Shown here one piece after another: positions 1 through 11,886 of a stretch of DNA of 64,000 nucleotides. The stretch lies in contig JAVTVX010000031.1 in the NCBI GenBank assembly GCA_033439265.1, positions 14,111,001 to 14,175,000 on the forward strand, given 5' to 3'. The translations under genes and the position numbers were made by a program. The notes under the pieces were generated by a model. That model ran no database searches. It was given only the letters and a program-made list of their open reading frames with translations, and was not told where the DNA came from. The stretch is from Dillenia suffruticosa. Lineage: Eukaryota; Streptophyta; Magnoliopsida; Dilleniales; Dilleniaceae. Within the stretch, counting starts at the first letter, position 1. Every line of letters begins with the position of its first letter.

Positions 1-1540
1 TGCCATAAGATTTTAGGTAAGCTTTTTATGTATGAAATAAAATATGTTGTCTCATATTTGGTAGACTCCATTAGACATTTTATAAAGAAGAAAAAAGGAA
101 GGGAGATGTTGTATTAACAAATTTTAAACAAGGGTCTGATTTTTAATTCTCCTTTGGTATTTATTTACACCATGCTTAGTGAATGCATAGAAACTTTTCT
201 TTCCATAAAACTAATACATTTATTTAAATTATAATATTATCATAACAAAATTCATACCCATATGGAAAGCGAGGGACAAAAATGCTATTTATCTTCGATT
301 TACTTTTATCGCCAGAATAATCACTATCGTTTTGTAAGTATTAATACTGTGAAATTGTAAACGAATTTTAGGTTAAATATGGGAGTAATTGCACCCATTA
401 TTCCATAAGTTGGCATGGTAAAAGGGTTATATTCTTGTAGAGATATCTGAATGGTAAAAGTCTCTTATTCAAAATTTTTTTTCAAAATCTTGTATTCGAA
501 CTTTCGTGGACGTATGTATTTTCATAATTTTCACGAGTCTCTATATGTAACCAAAAAAGGGTAAAAGAGGTATGAAAGAAAGGAAAGAAGAATATATTTC
601 AACCTTTACTAAATTCAGAATATCACTTATTTTCTTCACCTGAAATTTACGGAATCAACATAATATTCTTGATGAGGTCACCTATTTTAAAATGAGGACA
701 AAAAGACAAGTCTCTTTACAAAGCATGCATAGGCAATGGAACAAACCCTAGGTCCTTCGGATAATAATCAAAGACCAAAATAAAGGCATATAATATGATT
801 TTTTTTTTTTCAAAGCAAAGAAATAATGTTGGGTTCACTATAGAACAAAAACTCATACGTTGAATAAAAATGGCCAAAAGTGAAGCATTAATTGGGTGAC
901 ATAAGCAATGCATGTCCTAAGGGAAACATACCAAAGAAGCTTAAAGGAAACATACCCAAGATAAGGGCTCAGAATTTCAAAAATCTTCCTCATTTTGGAG
1001 ATCCAAGCCCCCTTTATTCCGGCTGGTCACTTTTTACTCAACATACCCCCCCCCCACCATGACTTTGTCTTATGCTGATAAGAGTATGAGGGTAGCACTC
1101 TAAGATTGACTAAGCCATTCTACAAAAATAAAAAGCTTAGGAGAAATGAAATCTTAGAATTTATGATCAAAATTGACTATTTTGGCTATAGAAAAATTTA
1201 GTACAGTTTGCCACCTAGCTTGCCATGTCGTTCTTTAATACATAAGAGATTGCTTAAAGAGTGACACGAAAGTCTTGAAGCTTTGCACCCATACTAGCTT
1301 TTTGTTGAGTTTGCTGGTGTGAAAATGAGATGGGTTTTATCAAAATAAATAAGCAAAATATTATTTTTCATGACCCTTTTTTAAATAACGCATTTAAAAT
1401 CAAGATAAAGCAAAATAAATGGCAAAAGATCCAACAAAGGGATACAAGAATAAATTTTGAAGGAAGTAAAATGAATGATGTTATTTTGATTAAAGAAAAA
1501 AGAAAGTTAATAATCAAAACTAACATAATGGATTTTGATA
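1..1540. other. intergenic, no gene seen
   Basis: AT-rich DNA with no ORF resembling a known protein. It contains a short poly-C run near 1050-1059 and a poly-T near 798-810. Nothing else could be supported. Confidence 0.5.
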
Positions 1541-1702
1541 ATTGATTTAGTGAGAAAAATATTAGATTCTTTAATTAAAATTCGGATTTAAATTTTAAAA
1601 ATGAAAAAAAAAATTATGTTAAGAGAGCTTAACTGCATCCTAGTAGTTCGAATCGGATATATCATAATATAATTTTGAATACCTATTATTCAGGGAAAAA
1701 AA
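1541..1702 (+). repeat. SINE-2 copy (plus orientation), degenerate
   Basis: The left end begins TTGATTTAGTGAG, a box A-like stretch. It is followed by an AT-rich body containing AATTCGGATTTAAATTT and AGTTCGAATCGG, and it ends in an A-rich tail. The same arrangement recurs in reverse orientation at 11580-11757 and elsewhere in the window. The boundaries are approximate. Confidence 0.4.
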
Positions 1703-2149
1703 ATAGAATTTGGTACAATTTTGTTCAAACAGTCATTGAAATTTTTGAATATGATAATTCAATTACCAAAAGGGGTGGTTTTTTTTTGCGGGGCGGGGGG
1801 GGGGGGGGGTCGGGCGCGGGGGAGGAGATGTGGGTCTTCTTCGATGTCATGCGTTACATAGGAATAGGTGAGCTAGGAGAGGAAAAGGTGGATTGGTGGG
1901 ATGGGGTCAGTCAAGGCCAAAAAAAGGCATGTCAGGATTTGTAAGGGTAGCCCCAAGAGTGTTTTTAAGAATTGCAGAGCAGCGGTTTCAAAATAGGGAA
2001 TATTCTTTGGCTGGATTTCAACAAACATGGACAAGTGTTGCTTTGCTAGCGTAAGCATCCGAACAATGCCCCCCACCCCATCCATCCAAACATGACCAGG
2101 GCAATGGTTAAGGACTCTACCATAGACATGGTCCGTCTATTGCAAACTT
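1703..2149. other. intergenic, G-rich run
   Basis: A long G tract interrupted by C (about 1788-1826) can in principle form a G-quadruplex. No gene was recognised here. The short ORFs across it are low-complexity glycine-rich translations. Confidence 0.4.
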
Positions 2150-2330
2150 TTTTTTTCATTAATAATGGATTGATATTTAAAATTATATTTTAATTAATTC
2201 AGTTCGAATATTATCTGAATTAATTTTAAAAAAAAAACTTTCTCAACATATTTTTTTCATTCCTAATTTTTAAATCTAAAACTTAATTAAAAACCTAACA
2301 TTCTATCCACTAGATTGATTAGTCTATTTC
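2150..2330 (-). repeat. SINE-2 copy, degenerate
   Basis: On the minus strand it reads box-A-like start, AT-rich body with TTCGAACTGAATTAATTAAAA, then an A-rich tail (the plus-strand poly-T near 2149-2157). It matches the other SINE-2 copies in order and spacing of these blocks. The ends are approximate. Confidence 0.4.
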
Positions 2331-2374
2331 TCATAACAATAATTAAGAATAACTATAGTTTAAATTTTTATCTC

Positions 2375-2465
2375 AATGATTTTTTTTTTATTATACAAAA
2401 ATTTGAATTTAAAATTATCAGATTAGAGAAGAGAGTTTATATCATTAGATTATTCTTTTGAAACC
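2375..2465 (-). repeat. SINE-1 copy, degenerate
   Basis: The plus strand shows poly-T, then ACAAAAATTTGAATTTAAAA and an AGAGAAGAGAG block. This is the order seen in the better copy at 27859-27954. It is strongly mutated and its box A is no longer clear. Confidence 0.35.
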
Positions 2466-2600
2466 TCTCGATGATAATAAAAGGTTTGTATTGGGAGGGA
2501 GAAAGGACCGTGGATTAATAATCAATCTTCTTTGAAAACCCAAAAAAAGAAAAATAATAATCAATCTTCTTTAATAGATTCACATCCTCAAAAGAGCCCG

Positions 2601-2608
2601 GTGCTGCC
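2601..2608. repeat. hAT target-site duplication, left
   Basis: GTGCTGCC lies directly before the hAT left end at 2609. It is repeated exactly after the right end at 5606-5613. Eight-bp duplications are the hallmark of hAT insertion. Confidence 0.9.
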
Positions 2609-3290
2609 TAGGGCTGTTATGACACTCGGGTAGTGTCACGGGTACCCGTGACACTACCCGGTCAAGGCTCGAGCTCGAGCTCGGTCAACTCGAGCTCGGG
2701 TCGAGCTCGGGTCTAGTATTTGTGTCTCGAGCTCGAGCTCGAGCCCAAATAGTGTTGAGCCCGAAGGCTCGTCGGGCTACCCGACATTTATGAAATTACA
2801 TAAATGCCCTTCCTATTATGTTTTGACTTTTAAAACTTTGAAGGACGGAATGGTAATTTTGCTTTCAATTTTCATTTCTCCTTCGTCCGTTCCCTTTCTC
2901 ATTCCTCTCGATCTCTCAAGTCTCAAACCGAATGAAAGCTCTCTCCTCTCGCGGCGGTGACCTAACCTAGCAGAGCAACGCCGCACAGCTTCGCCTCCCG
3001 CGGCCATCTCGTTTCTCATTCTTCTTGTGTCGTCCATCGCTGCAAGGGTTTTGCGCTCTCTTCTCTCGATTGAAAGGTAAAATCTCTCTCACTCTCTGTC
3101 TAGGGTTTCTACGAGATTAGGGCTTTTGCGATTTTTTTACTTCTCTCTTAGGGTTTTGATGATTTCTTGGTTGATTTGTTTTTCTCTCACCGTGATGTAG
3201 CTTTCAAGTCTTCAATAGAGATCAGTGAAGTGCGATTGTTCTTCGTCGATGTCGCCATCGCCAGTCGCCACTGCAACAGAAGGTAAACTC

Positions 3291-3314
3291 TCTCTCTCTC
3301 TCTCTCTCTCTCAC
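3291..3314. repeat. (TC)n microsatellite
   Basis: About twelve TC units within the 5' leader-like part of the hAT element. Confidence 0.85.
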
Positions 3315-3436
3315 TCAGTTACTTAGTCCAGATTTTAAATTCTTACTCTAGGTAAACTCTGTCTAGGGTTTCTCAAACCCAGTTGTACAAATAAAACCCC
3401 CAATTGGTCTTCAATATCTGCCAATGTCGTTGTTTA

Positions 3437-3600
3437 ACCTTTTCTGTTTGAGATCTGTATGGACTGCAAATTATATTACTACACTACCAGCTATATCGAG
3501 TGGACTGCAAATTATATTACTACACTACCAGCTATATTACTACCTTTTCTGTTTGAGATCTGTATGGACTGCAAATTATATTACTACACTACCAGCCAAT
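3437..3600. repeat. short tandem duplication inside hAT element
   Basis: The segment TGGACTGCAAATTATATTAC with its ACACTACCAGC tail occurs three times (near 3462, 3502 and 3564). The CCTTTTCTGTTTGAGATCTG block occurs twice. It is local tandem growth and does not look like coding sequence. Confidence 0.8.
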
Positions 3601-4301
3601 CATTTAAAAAATTACATGAGTTGTTGGACTGAGTATGTGGCCTTCCTGTCAAGATAGAGTACAACTATCAGCGAAATTTAGGAAACCTCACAAAGGAAAT
3701 GGAGCTGAGCACCTTATCATCATATGCCTTCATGTGAATTTCATATATATATATATATATGAAATTAACATCAGTGCTTCCTGATTGTTAGTAGATATAT
3801 GAGCATTAGGTGCATTAGGTGCTTATAATTTAGGTGCATTAGATATATGAGCATTAGGTGCATCAGTGCTTCCTGTTCGTGCTTCCTTTGAAGAAATATG
3901 AGCATTAGGTGCTTATAATACTTCTTGGGGGCTCTCAAGTCCAATTTCTATTGCATTCAGGCAGTGTTTTAGATTTAGAGAGCAATATCAACTCTCGACT
4001 ACGTTGTGCACACAAGTCCAAATCCACCAATAGTGAATTGTCATGTTATGAGCATATTAGTCACTGAACATTTTTACTACTTATAGTTTACATTCACCTT
4101 TATTTTTTTTTAAAAGTTGGAAGACATACCAGTTGTTGTTTGTTATTCCATCATAAGAATTCTACTAATTCTCTATATTTTTTCATTGTCATTGTGTTCA
4201 AGGAAATGAATGTTTCATATGGTTTTGTTGATACTGCTGTTTGATAATTGTTTCTAATCAGGTTAGTGTGAGTTCTGTGTTGGGTTCCGATTAATGAAAG
4301 G

Positions 4302-4703
4302 ATGGATCCAAAAGCAAGCACAAGTAGTGGTAGGAAGAGAATGAGACATACTAGCCATTCCTCTTAGCACAGTAGCATCGGAGGCTGCATTTAGTGCAGG
4401 AACGCGGGTGATAGACACATATCGTGGTTCTTTGGCTCCAGAAACGGTTCAGGCGCTCATGTGCGGAGGAGATTGGCTACGGAAATTTTATGGGATTAAA
4501 AAGAAAACAAAGGTAAGTATTTATTTTTTAAAATAATTAATATATATTTTGCTGATATATATTGTGTTAAATTTTTATTAAACAATTTCATTATGTTAAA
4601 TTATATATATATATGTTGCTAATATATTGTTTTTTGTTATACGCAGCAAGATATCATTGTGGTGAAGGAAATTCCGCTTGTACGTCCAACAAAAAGTAAG
4701 TAA
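4302..4703 (+). pseudogene. hAT transposase remnant (N-terminus fused to hATC domain)
   Basis: An ATG at 4302 opens a frame reading MDPKASTSSGRKRMR, which resembles the serine/basic start of plant hAT transposases. That frame stops at about 4365. From 4345, in another frame, the sequence encodes DILAIPLSTVASEAAFSAG and then TYRGSLAPETVQALMCGGDWLR, the conserved hATC dimerisation motif. A splice donor follows at 4513 (AAG|GTAAGT). A final exon (4647-4703) adds QDIIVVKEIPLVRPTKSK and a stop. The BED zinc finger and catalytic domain are absent. The frame change near 4345 fits an internal deletion junction between the first and last coding parts. It encodes no working transposase. Confidence 0.85.
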
Positions 4704-5821
4704 ATAATCGTATCAACATCTTTATTAGCATAATTTTATTTCATAACACTTATGACTCGTGTAGATTGAGGTGTTGAGTGTTGCTGTTGCTGTTGCTGTC
4801 GGAAAAGATTTATTTTCAAATGTTGCTGTTGGTGAGTGTTGGAGGATGCTGTTGGTTTGTTGTTGGAGGATGTTAATGTTGCTGTTAGGATTTAACAGAA
4901 ATGACTATTATAAATGTAATATGTAATTAGTTTTGCTTTTGATTTATATGGTTGGACACTTATGTGGTTGGATTTATTAGGTAGTTGTTATACATTTTAT
5001 TTAATTTTTGCATGGTTGCAAACAAGATTGTGATTAGATTCAATTAGGATTTGAATTTTATTTAGTTTTATAAACAGGTATGGATTTGGAATGTTCAAAA
5101 AACAGGGGAGATTCTGTCAGTTTTGAAATTAGGAATTTATGCAATTATGAAATTAGGGAAAATTTTGCCCATTTTACTGAGAACTTCAATTTGCCCAGTA
5201 GAGAATCAAATTTTGAAGCACAATCTGTTAATCACGAGCTCAGGTAATCCCGGGTTCGAGCTCGGGTTCGGGCTGTGGTGTCATCTCGGGCTCGAGCTCG
5301 GGCTCGAGCTTGGGTTTCATGTCGAGCTCGGTCTCGGGCTCGGGTATCATGTCAAGCTCGGTCTCGGGCTCGGGTATCATGTCGAGCTCGGTCTCGGGCT
5401 CGGGCTCGGGCTCGGACTCATTTAGATCTCGACAAGCTCGTGACACTCGAGCTCGAGCTCCTTGATAACACTTCGAGTCGAGCTCGAGCTTTAGAATTAT
5501 GGGCTCGACGAGCTCGAGCTCGAGTTCGAGCTCACCTATACTATATCGAGCTCGAGCTCGGGTATTGTGCTACCCGAGCTCGATCCGGGAGTCATAACAC
5601 CCCTAGTGCTGCCAATTGCTCAGCAATACCGTGATCCTTTACTGGCATTGTAGTCTAATGGCCCGGCAAGCTTAGTGGGCCAGACCCATTTTTCGGTACT
5701 AATTTCAAGCCCACATGTGTTCGTCCGATAATGCTGAATTACTTCCTAGACTCGGTCTAAATTTTACACTGACCGGGCTCACCGAATTTAGGTTCCTCCT
5801 GCCCGGCCCAAATGCAAGATC

Positions 5822-6003
5822 ATCATTTTTTTTATCAGCCGGTATCTAATGGCTTAGTTATTAGTTATAATAATTTATTCAATTCGAGTTAACTATTAAA
5901 TTTATTAGAAGGGTGAGTTATTTTGATATCTATTTTTTTTAATTTTAAGATTTAAATTTAAGAGTTTAATTAAAAAATTTTAATACTTATATTACTGGAC
6001 CAA
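5822..6003 (-). repeat. SINE-2 copy
   Basis: On the minus strand it starts GTTGGTCCAGTAATA (box A-like), has the AT-rich body with AACTCGAATTGAATAAATT, and ends in an A tail (plus-strand poly-T at 5826-5832). The block order matches the copies at 11580, 54455 and 57787. Confidence 0.5.
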
Positions 6004-6312
6004 CAAGGTGGAGTTATTTTTTTTTTATATAAAAATTTAAATATGGGATTATTGAAGGAATTTATCCCGAGACAACATGGTGTTATGATACATGCTTATC
6101 CCCGTTACCAAGTCAAATGTTGTGAAGGTACGCAAAACATTTGCTCTTTTTTTTTTTCTGTTGGTGGAAAATCCTAATTGTGCATATTCCGGAAAGATTT
6201 TCTTTTTCTTTTTTTTCCCCTGAGCATAGTTTGGAAGGCTTGTCGGCACTTGAGCACAATTTAGTTGTACGATACGCAGAAAGAGGTAACTTTTACCATC
6301 TATAATTTTGTA

Positions 6313-6320
6313 GGGAGAGG

Positions 6321-6383
<63 letters not shown>
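6313..6383. repeat. (GA)n microsatellite
   Basis: About 35 nearly uninterrupted GA units followed by a short G-rich run. Confidence 0.95.
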
Positions 6384-6388
<5 letters not shown>

Positions 6389-6539
6389 GGGGGGCACGTC
6401 TGCCACTCGTGTGAAACTTAACGGAGGGTGTGATGGAGAAAACGATAGGATGTGGGCAACTTGCCTAAAGTGTAATTTGTTGATTTTAGAACATAAAATA
6501 ATTTGAGAACCTGCCAAACCATAAATGGAATTTTTTTAA

Positions 6540-8000
6540 TTTGCCTTTATTTATTTCTCTCTAAAAGATAAATTAAATTATTTTTCTCTAAAACTAAACA
6601 CGATTATAATTTCACTCTTTAAAAAATCAAATCAATTTACTTTGCACATGATTTTTATTATTTTCTCTCTAAAACTATGCATATTAATTTTTACTCTCTA
6701 AAAAATTAAATTACAATTAAAATTTTTTCTCTTTAATCAAGTTATTGTTGTTGTTGTATGTATTATTTATTTTTATTTTTTCATTATTTATATTTTTCAC
6801 TTTTAAATTTTAATACTATATTATTTTATTTATTTTATTATTTTTTTCTCTTTACTTATTTTTCAAATGATCAATTCCAAAATTTGGGATTAGTGTTCAT
6901 TTTTTTTATTATTGTTGTTGTTTCTCTTTCTAAAATTAAGCACATTAGCATTCTCTATCTAAATATCAATTGAATCCATATTTTCTTTTTCTAAATATAT
7001 TTATTTTGAATTTTCTCTCACTAAAAATCTAAATTTTATTTTTTCTCTTTAAAACTAAATACATTATTTTTTTTTCTTTAGAAAATTTGAATTATTTAAA
7101 ATTTATCTTTTCAAATACATTGGTTTTAATTTTCTCTCTAAAAAAATTTAACTTAATTTTTCTTTCTAAAGTTAAATAGATTAATTTTTCTTTTTAAAAA
7201 ATCAATTCAATTCATATTTTCTCTATCTAAACACAAAAAAAAACCAATTTTTTCTCCCTCTAATACTAATCACATTTAATTTTCTCTTTCTAGAAGTGTA
7301 AATTTTTTTTTTTTTTAAAAACTTTTGTCTCTTTAAATACATTTATTTTAAATTTTCTCTCTATAAAATTAAAAATATTAGTTTTCTCTCTCTACAAAAT
7401 ATCAAATTTAGTATTTCTATCTCTAAAATTAAAACATTAATTTTTTCTATCTACAAAAATTAATTTTATTTATATTTTCTCTTTTTAAATATATTGATTT
7501 TAAATTTTCTTCTTAAATAAATCCAAATTTGGTTTTTCTCCCTCTAAAACTAACTATATCAATTTTCTCTCTTAAAAAATTAATTTGATCCATATTTCTC
7601 TCTTTAAACATATTGATTTTAAGTTTTCTTTCTTTAAAAATAGTAAATTTAGTTTTTGTATCTAAAAATTAAGCTTATTTGTTTTTCTATCTGAAAAAAA
7701 CCAAATTTGATTTTTAATATTCTCTCATTAGAAAAATAAATTAAAATTTTCTTTTTTTAAAACTAAGCATATTAATTTTTTTTAACATTTTATCTCTGTA
7801 TTAAAATTTTATCGCTCTAAACATATTGTTTTAATTTTTTCGTATTTATATAATCTAAACTTGTTTTTTTCCGTCTCTAAAACTAAAAATGTTAGTTTTC
7901 TCTCCTTAAAAAAATTAACCTATTTCACATTTTTCCTTTCTAAACACATTGCTTTTAATTTTTCTTTTACCAAAATAAAATACATTAATCTAATTTATTA
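6540..8000. repeat. degenerate TTTTCTCTCTAAAA array
   Basis: For about 1.45 kb the plus strand repeats a loose pattern: TTTTCTCTCTAAAA, then a short AT-rich spacer often containing ACTAA.CACATT or ATTGATTTTAA, then the motif again. There are more than twenty recognisable TTTCTCTnTAAA instances, with spacing of very roughly 40-60 bp. There is no coding potential; apparent ORFs are phenylalanine-rich translations of the repeat. I do not recognise the repeat family. Confidence 0.6.
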
Positions 8001-8577
8001 TTTTAATCTGGGAAGTGTTAATGTTTTTAACCCCTTAAAATTTGGTTATGCTTTTACCCATATTTCGGTATGCTTTTATGTTTTAATCACTATAATATAA
8101 AACAAGTTTTACTTACAAATTCTATATTTTCTACTAAATACCCTCATGTCAATTTCAATAATTTTTTTTTTGCCCATTGACTGAAAAAGAAAAAAGAAAA
8201 GAAAAAGTTCATAATGGAGATAGTCCTGACTCAACCCAAAAAATGATTCCACTATGATTAGAGACAGCCCCAATAATTTCTAGGACATGCCCAATACGCA
8301 ATGACCCTCAAAATCCAATTCCCTTACTGAGATTTGTGATGAGAAGCAACATAACATTTATTGTCAAAGGCCATAAAACAAAACAACATATATAAGTGAC
8401 AGATTTTGTGCTTAGAACAAAATTTTAAATAAAATCCGAAAATATGGAAGAATATATGAATGAATGCTCATGTTGAGCTTTAGCAATATCTTCCATACCA
8501 TGGAACCTGATGTCTTTCTAGCACTTTTAGCCTGTCACCCTCTCGTGGCAGACCAGAGCAGCTTTGATGGGTGATCT

Positions 8578-10753
8578 TTAAAGAGGTCTGGTATGGCGCC
8601 CGGAAGCTCTGCCACATAGAAGAGCATTCTTGGGGATGGGATACTCGTCTCTCCATGAACCTGGCGAGGGTATTCTTAGGTAAAACTGCTGCCCTAAGTA
8701 CTGCCTTGCCCAATTCTCTGACCTTATATTCCACATCCCTGCATTGTCCAATGCTATGTAGATTGCAGTCCATGCCTTTGGATATACCTGCACCAAAATT
8801 TCGAACTTGTTGAACTTTGAGTCAGATAAAAAGGGATAAAAGTTGGGCTCCCACTCTAATAACAGGGCAAGCGAGCTTGCATGATACAAGGCCAGACCAG
8901 GCTTCTAAAAAGATGCCGAACTACTCTGATTTAAAATTAAAAAATTAGGGGAAATAGCAATTCAAGCCCGGCCTATGTTCATGTCTTGTTAAAAAGAGAC
9001 CTTTTAAATAGACTTCTTTAAAAACTTAAAAATAGAGAACACGAAAAGATGGAATGTGAGTCATCCATACTTGAACAGTGCAACGAGCAATGGTGTCTCT
9101 CAAGTTGTAGCCTTTTCTACTTGCAGCTGTCCATTGTCCTCCATCCATCCTAAATAACAAGGCCACAAAAATGGTCTCATTTTGCAAAGGACCAAATAAG
9201 TACTTCTCATCTAGCAATGTTAACCACATAAACATACCCTACGACAAAGAAGGAATAGCCATCAATGTGCCATGACTGCATGGTGTCCTCCCAATTTTGG
9301 AAGACAATCTCAATAAAGGATCTGTAGTCGGCCCCCATGACAGATGTAGCAAGATATCCACTGCCCCATGTGGGGTAGCTTGGGATACTTCCAACACTGA
9401 AGACTCCAGGAATCTTGAAGTAGTCTGCAAGTTTCAATGGTGTGTCCGGAGGCACAAAGGAGACACTATTGACAGCATATCTTTGCTTGCCATTGATCAT
9501 TGGAGCTGAGTTCGCAATCACAATTGTTCTGCTTGTTTTGATCATTCCATAGTGGTATGAACCTTGTGGATTCGGTCTAGCTGCACTGGCCGTCAAGTTC
9601 CACCTATACAAATATTTGTCACACGAGAATTTTAAGTGCACTTTGAAAAATTTTCACCACTTAGCGAATGTGGCAAATATACTTCGCCACCAGAACGTCA
9701 GATTTGTACTGAAAGAGATGCATATTGGTACCATAGACAAAGATGAACATAAGCATTTGAAAGGTAACTTGGCAATACCTTATTGACCTAGCTTGGCTGA
9801 GAGACAAATCAATTTGAATGGTTGGTCCACCAGGAACAGGACCAGAAACACCCTTAAATGAATTACTATAGTGAAGAACGGCTGTTGTAGTGAGCACTGG
9901 AGAGGTAAACCGCGAGGAAACAGCGATATAGTAGTCTTGTGGAGGCTGATCAGCAGTAACCAACACCGAATAGGATTGTCCCAAATGGATGTCAAGGGCA
10001 GTGTATGTGTTTTGGAGAGTATGCGATCCTTCCACCTCAACTAGCTTCATTTTGTCCTTGGATTCTGAAGTTTATTGATGATGTTAGGCCCACATTTGTT
10101 ATTCTGAACCTGTATGACTTCCCTGAAAATATGGTTTTCAAGAATAATGTCATAAGTATAGTCCTTAAACTCCCAAATTGTGCACATATTGTGCAACAAC
10201 TTTACAAGCCCTTAGATCCAAGATTGGCATTTGAACACAATTCTATGATTGTACTCATAAAACTAGTCTGATAAAGTCCTGATTTTAACAAACCTTGATC
10301 GACAGTGAATCTATTTCCATTCCAACCACGACCATTGATTAGAAGACCATCAGGGAAAGGAAGATTATTTCCACCATCCAAATTTTTTTTCAACTCCTAT
10401 AAGAAATGAACACAATTTTAGTACAACTCTTTTTTCCCTTACGAATGTTATAAAAGGAGGGATATGAATCAAATGGACTTACAGAGTGATTTCTCTTGAA
10501 CCAGTCCCCAGCAAGAACAACGAAATCTCCTGAAGGAGGAGGGAAAGGCACAGGAATGAGAGGGCGGCTCCAAATCCTGATGCTACCAAAGGCACCAGCA
10601 GCCTTGTGGAAGGCAAGTGATGGGAAGTAGAAAAAGGTGCCGATTTGATCTTTGGCTTGGAGCATGTATGTGAAGTTCTTTCCTGGTGGGATTGGACAGT
10701 TTGTTCCAAACACTCCATCTTGCCATGAGTTTCTCCTCTGCTGCAATCCGTTC
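8578..10753 (-). pseudogene. SKU5-similar (SKS) multicopper-oxidase-like gene, lacking exon 1 and frameshifted
   Basis: Six exons read on the minus strand: 10753-10483, 10396-10294, 10122-9779, 9603-9238, 9149-9071 and 8787-8578, with consistent intron phases. The product matches the SKU5/SKS/pollen Bp10 family of cupredoxin-fold proteins at the plant cell surface, which act in directional growth and wall assembly and mostly lack the catalytic coppers. Diagnostic stretches include QQRRNSWQDG, CPIPPGKNFTYMLQAKDQIG, LLINGRGWNGN, KLVEVEGSHTLQN, GQSYSVLVTADQP and SWHIDGYSFFVVG. The C-terminus is ALLCGRASGRHTRPL, typical of the family. Two defects are visible. The exon encoding the signal peptide and first strands (about 80 residues) is not found upstream. 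Exon 10122-9779 is 2 nt short at about 10052 (GGACAAAATG where GGA-CAx-AAA-ATG is expected). All other exons are open. It is probably a recent pseudogene; a sequence error is the alternative for the 2-nt gap. Confidence 0.85.
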
Positions 10754-11579
10754 CTGCAGGAGCAAAACAGTCAATCTCTTTCCCAAAAATAAATAAATAA
10801 AAATTGCACACTACAAGTATTAGACATTGCAGACAGGAGCGATGTGGAACAATTATAGATTAAAATTTGTCTAACGTGAAATTTGCAGCACAAAGTCACA
10901 GAATGAACCACTTGAAATTGAAGTGTAGGATGCCCCAGACTAAATTCTCTCTCAAATAGTCCCTTTCCAGCTAAAGCTCAGACCATGGATGGATCTAGAT
11001 GTTGAAACCCCTTTTTGCTAAAGGTTTTCAAGCCTTGTGGGTAGCGATAGTCTCCCATATCTATAAATCCCCCCACTTGTACTGCAAAGTGATTTTAAGA
11101 GATCTAATTTAAAAATTAACTTTTTTTGATACTTTTTTCTATTTTCTAGATTTTCATTTTAGTGTTTATTTTCATGTGATTCATCCGAGGTCGTGACTAT
11201 AAATGATGTTACATGAACATGTCCCTGTCACCTCGTTCAATTTATTTCCCCGTGGCTTCATGTGCAAATTATAATTAGAAGGAACATGGCACATGCTTCC
11301 CTCGCCTTGGCTTCTATATCTAACATTTTAATTTAATTTTATAATACTCTAAATATTTTTTAATTAAAGTAAAACATTTATCAGCAAATAGAAATAAAAA
11401 TTCTCCATAAAAGATGTATTTATTTGTAGGCCTGAGTTGACTTGTATTCATTTGGAGGGTTTCGTATGAGTATCATTGATGTTGGTCAAAATGTGAGACT
11501 AGTAATGAGAGCCCAACAAATCACTGAAAATTAGTTTGGGGACAAAAGAATCAGAATCACCGGTTGAAATTGAATAGAG
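10754..11579. other. upstream of SKS gene, no exon found
   Basis: This stretch was searched on the minus strand for the missing SKS first exon, using the expected LINGQFPGP-type motif and the end before NGLQQ. Nothing convincing was seen. Confidence 0.4.
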
Positions 11580-11757
11580 ATTTTTTTTATTAAATCATCG
11601 ATTAAAATTATATTTTAATTAATTCGATTCGAGTTACGGTTAGATCCATATTAAGAAAAGCTATTGTAGTATAGTATTTTTCATTCCCATAACTCAAATC
11701 CAAGATTCTGATTAAAGAGTTTTAATACTCTTTCTTTAAGCCAACTGCGTTGGTATT
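11580..11757 (-). repeat. SINE-2 copy
   Basis: On the minus strand: GTTGGCTTAAAGAAAGAG start, CTTGGATTTGAGTTATG (box B-like), CTCGAATCGAATTAATTAAA, then an A-rich end (plus-strand poly-T at 11582-11588). This is one of the clearest copies of the family. Confidence 0.55.
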
Positions 11758-11867
11758 GAATTGAGATTAATAACAATAGCAAGCAACTTCACCTGCAAAA
11801 TGAAATGAACAAAATTCAGGTGGATTGAATTCAAATCCAGTTCAATGGGAGAGGCTCAAATCCCCCG

Positions 11868-11886
11868 GGTGGGGGGGGGGGGGGGT
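11868..11886. repeat. poly-G tract
   Basis: A run of about 18 G with one early T interruption, capable in principle of quadruplex formation. Assembly length is unreliable for such runs. Confidence 0.8.

Larger units (their letters stand above)
2609..5605 (+). mobile_element. non-autonomous hAT transposon, 2997 bp
   Basis: The left terminus TAGGGCTGTTATGACACTCGGG is the imperfect inverse of the right end, which reads GTCATAACACCCCTA. The element is flanked by perfect 8-bp duplications (GTGCTGCC at 2601-2608 and 5606-5613). Both subterminal zones (2660-2745 and 5236-5580) are packed with GAGCTC/CTCGAG repeats. The interior keeps a transposase start and the hATC dimerisation end but lacks the catalytic middle. 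It therefore looks like an internal-deletion derivative that could only move with help from a full-length relative. The leader region 3060-3430 looks like a plant 5' UTR with CT-rich stretches and possible splice sites. Confidence 0.9.

Noticed and set aside
5123..5634. Overlapping ORFs with LGLGLGL, EPEPE and RARARA repeats
   Set aside because: All three arise from the GAGCTC/CTCGAG subterminal repeat of the hAT element read in different frames.
6293..6517. ORF with a long serine-leucine repeat
   Set aside because: It is the (GA)n microsatellite translated.
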